Source of the DNA: Bacteroidales bacterium
GTDB lineage: Bacteria; Bacteroidota; Bacteroidia; Bacteroidales; F082
Reading direction: 5' to 3'
DNA: 7,494 bases
Assembly: GCA_020853175.1 (NCBI GenBank)
Contig: JADYZK010000100.1
Coordinates: 1-7,494, forward strand
The stretch's first letter is position 1. Every line of letters starts with the position of its first letter. The position numbers were made by a program, and so were the translations under genes. Below, piece after piece: positions 5,836 through 7,494 of this stretch. The notes under the pieces are model-generated. The model worked only from the letters and a program-made list of their open reading frames with translations, was not told where the DNA came from and ran no database searches.

Positions 5836-6417
5836 ATGATGATTGCCAACAACATTCGTGAGTCTATTGAAGTGAAACAGAAAATGCTAGACGACAGCGC
5901 TTTACATGAGATCATTGACAAGATGGCACAACTGTGTATTCAAACTTTTCGCGCAGACGGGAAGGTTTTATTCTGTGGCAATGGTGGCAGTGCTGCCGAT
6001 GCGCAACATCTTTCGGCTGAACTTAGCGGTCGTTATAAGATTGATCGTCCGCCACTTTTTTCGGAAGCATTGCATGTGAATACCTCTTTTGTTACAGCAG
6101 TGGCCAACGACTATCATTACGATAAAGTTTTTGCGCGGATGGTGGCTGCTATGGGTCGCAAAGGCGATGTGCTGGTGGCTTTAAGCACTTCCGGCAATTC
6201 AGTCAATATCCTTGAAGCGGTTCAAAAAGCAAAAGAAATTGGGATGATTGTGTTGGGTTTTAGTGGTTCAACGGGTGGCAAAATGGCAGCCTTTTGCGAC
6301 CATATTCTTCTGGTGCCATCCAACGATACGGCCCGCATTCAAGAGGCCCATATTATGGTGGGTCATATTGTCTGCGATATCATCGAGCGAACAATTTTTA
6401 CTCCTGAAACACCTTAG
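5836..6417 (+). CDS. gmhA: D-sedoheptulose 7-phosphate isomerase (phosphoheptose isomerase)
   Basis: A 193-residue SIS-domain enzyme, full length for GmhA. It converts sedoheptulose 7-phosphate to D-glycero-D-manno-heptose 7-phosphate, the first step towards ADP- or GDP-activated heptose. Diagnostic motifs are FCGNGGSAADAQHLSAELSG (46-65), HVNTSFVTAVANDYHYDKVF (80-99), STSGNSVNI (117-125) and the PSNDTARIQEAH segment (161-172). The metal ligands known for this family fit by spacing: His58 and Glu62 (HxxxE), Gln169 and His177. The protein opens with ATGATG, so initiation could be at 5836 or 5839. It ends 1 bp before the gmhB-like gene, so the two are almost certainly cotranscribed and translationally coupled. 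The tetrameric cytoplasmic form is expected from the family. Confidence 0.94.
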   Translation: MMIANNIRESIEVKQKMLDDSALHEIIDKMAQLCIQTFRADGKVLFCGNGGSAADAQHLSAELSGRYKIDRPPLFSEALHVNTSFVTAVANDYHYDKVFARMVAAMGRKGDVLVALSTSGNSVNILEAVQKAKEIGMIVLGFSGSTGGKMAAFCDHILLVPSNDTARIQEAHIMVGHIVCDIIERTIFTPETP

Positions 6418-6418
6418 G

Positions 6419-6958
6419 ATGAAATTGTTACTGAATAAAGAATGGACAATTTTTCTCGATCGCGATGGCGTGATCAACGAGCGGCCATGGAATGATTACG
6501 TAAAAAACCCGAATGACTTTGTGTTTTTGCCTGGCGCAGTGGAAGCCATCCGATTGTTGAGTGCTTATTTTGCGCGAACAGTGGTTGTCACCAATCAGCA
6601 AGGGGTAGGACTTGGTGTGATGCCTCAAAAAGAATTAGAAAAAATTCATGCAGTAATGCTGCAAACCATTAGCGAAGCAGGAGGGAAGATTGACCATGTT
6701 TTTTGCTGCACCGACCTCAAAACAAAGCCTGATAATTGTAGAAAACCCAACCGATGGATGGCCGATGAGGCTTGCAGAATGTTCCCCGAAATCAATCTTG
6801 GAAAAGCTGTGATGGTGGGCGATACGGCGTCTGACATTGCCTTTGGAAAAAATTTGGGCATGAAAACCATACAAATTGGCGTTGAAGAATCACCTTTAGC
6901 ACCCGACCTTCAATTTCAATCCCTGTACCAGTTTGCTAAATATTGTTTACTTAAATAA
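6419..6958 (+). CDS. gmhB: D-glycero-D-manno-heptose 1,7-bisphosphate phosphatase-like HAD hydrolase
   Basis: A 179-residue HAD-superfamily phosphatase of the histidinol-phosphatase/GmhB group, expected to remove the C7 phosphate from heptose 1,7-bisphosphate. HAD motif I is FLDRDGVIN (12-20, nucleophile Asp14, acid/base Asp16), motif II VVTNQQG (56-62, Thr58), motif III CRKP (107-110, Lys109), motif IV VGDTASDI (133-140, Asp135/Asp139). The start at 6419 is chosen because it lies 1 bp after the gmhA stop and puts motif I at the usual position; a longer in-frame ORF from 6248 only overlaps gmhA. The zinc-binding loop of classical GmhB (CxH...CxC) is altered to CCTD...DNC (96-107): His and one Cys are replaced by Asp. 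It may hold metal differently or not at all. Adjacency to gmhA supports the pathway; a related sugar-phosphate phosphatase role is possible. Confidence 0.85.
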   Translation: MKLLLNKEWTIFLDRDGVINERPWNDYVKNPNDFVFLPGAVEAIRLLSAYFARTVVVTNQQGVGLGVMPQKELEKIHAVMLQTISEAGGKIDHVFCCTDLKTKPDNCRKPNRWMADEACRMFPEINLGKAVMVGDTASDIAFGKNLGMKTIQIGVEESPLAPDLQFQSLYQFAKYCLLK

Positions 6959-6967
6959 CGCGAAAAG

Positions 6968-7494
6968 TTGCTACCTTATCTCATCTTCACTGTCTTTTTA
7001 GTTTACACCTTAATCCTTTTTGGGATCTCGTTTTTCACTTCAAAAAAAGCCAATAGCGAAAGCTACTTCACCGGCAATAAAAGGTCGCCCTGGCCCGTGG
7101 TAGCCTACGGAATGATTGGGGCTTCGCTTTCGGGTGTTACTTTTATCAGCATCCCCGGATGGGTGGGTAATTCGCAATTTACATATCTGATGGTGGTATT
7201 TGGCTATCTTTTCGGCTACTTTGTCATCACTTATTTGCTGTTGCCTTTGTACTACCGCTTGAACCTCATATCCATTTATTCCTATTTGGAAGGCCGATAT
7301 GGCTATTATTCCTATAAAACTGGAGCGTTTTTTTTCCTGCTTTCCCGCACCATCGGAGCATCATTTCGTATGTTTCTCGTCATTAATGTGTTGCAAATAT
7401 TTATTTTCGACCAATGGGGTGTGCCGTTTTGGGCTTCGGTCGTATTTTTTATCTTATTGATTACCCTTTATACCTTTAAAGCAGGCATCAAAAC
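6968..7494 (+). CDS. Sodium:solute symporter (SSS) family protein, N-terminal part
   Basis: The first 175 residues of a sodium-coupled transporter that runs off the right edge; full-length members have about 480-500 residues and 12-14 helices. The only start that keeps the first helix is TTG at 6968: an in-frame TAA (the gmhB stop, 6956-6958) lies 9 bp upstream and the first in-frame ATG is at codon 49. Hydrophobic segments are about 3-23, 43-65, 70-92, 117-139 and 145-166. SESYFTGNKRSPWPVVAYGM (30-49) and IGASLSGVTFISIPGWVG (50-67) match the region of SSS helix 1 that forms part of the sodium and substrate sites. It probably shares a transcript with gmhAB. The substrate could be a sugar, carboxylate or amino acid and cannot be named. 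Confidence 0.85.
   Translation, partial: MLPYLIFTVFLVYTLILFGISFFTSKKANSESYFTGNKRSPWPVVAYGMIGASLSGVTFISIPGWVGNSQFTYLMVVFGYLFGYFVITYLLLPLYYRLNLISIYSYLEGRYGYYSYKTGAFFFLLSRTIGASFRMFLVINVLQIFIFDQWGVPFWASVVFFILLITLYTFKAGIK

Noticed and set aside
6248..6418. N-terminal extension of the gmhB-like gene to an ATG inside gmhA
   Set aside because: It would overlap gmhA by 170 bp, adds Trp/Phe-rich non-homologous sequence, and the ATG at 6419 places HAD motif I at the normal position.

Overview
The window looks like a chromosomal segment from a member of the Bacteroidota (Bacteroidetes). Four things point there. Two tandem genes encode small DUF4199-type membrane proteins, a family mostly found in this phylum. 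The promoters fit the Bacteroidota pattern TTG-N19/20-TAnnTTTG. The genes lack Shine-Dalgarno sequences and have A/T-rich leaders. The SRP RNA gene has the short hairpin form known from this group. Base composition is moderately A/T-rich throughout, with no sharp shift that would suggest recent transfer. I see no mobile element, CRISPR array or tRNA/rRNA gene.

Layout, left to right: (1) the C-terminal half of a bile acid:sodium symporter (BASS) family transporter, cut by the left edge; (2) a minus-strand SRP RNA gene (4.5S-like) with its own promoter and U-tract, lying in the 228-bp gap before the next gene; (3) a plus-strand cluster spaced 16-18 bp apart: DUF4199 protein, second DUF4199 protein, membrane-anchored family 2 glycosyltransferase, extended-SDR nucleotide-sugar epimerase/dehydratase; (4) a 90-bp gap with a nearly perfect 38-bp palindrome, then a family-4-like glycosyltransferase; (5) a bidirectional terminator separating that gene from a convergent minus-strand gene for a small protein with a very acidic tail; (6) a 242-bp divergent intergenic region with promoters facing both ways; (7) gmhA and a gmhB-like phosphatase, 1 bp apart, followed 9 bp later by a sodium:solute symporter family gene that starts at TTG and runs off the right edge.

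Functionally, regions 3, 4 and 7 suggest cell-surface glycan assembly. The GT2 enzyme probably charges a lipid carrier with a sugar. The SDR enzyme supplies or remodels a nucleotide sugar, and the GT4-like enzyme transfers a sugar. GmhA and GmhB carry out the isomerase and phosphatase steps of nucleotide-activated heptose synthesis; the kinase/nucleotidyltransferase step is not in the window. Most of this is ordinary chromosomal content. The least routine items are the unannotated SRP RNA with a textbook promoter, the palindrome that overlaps a possible promoter, and the altered zinc-site region of the GmhB-like protein.
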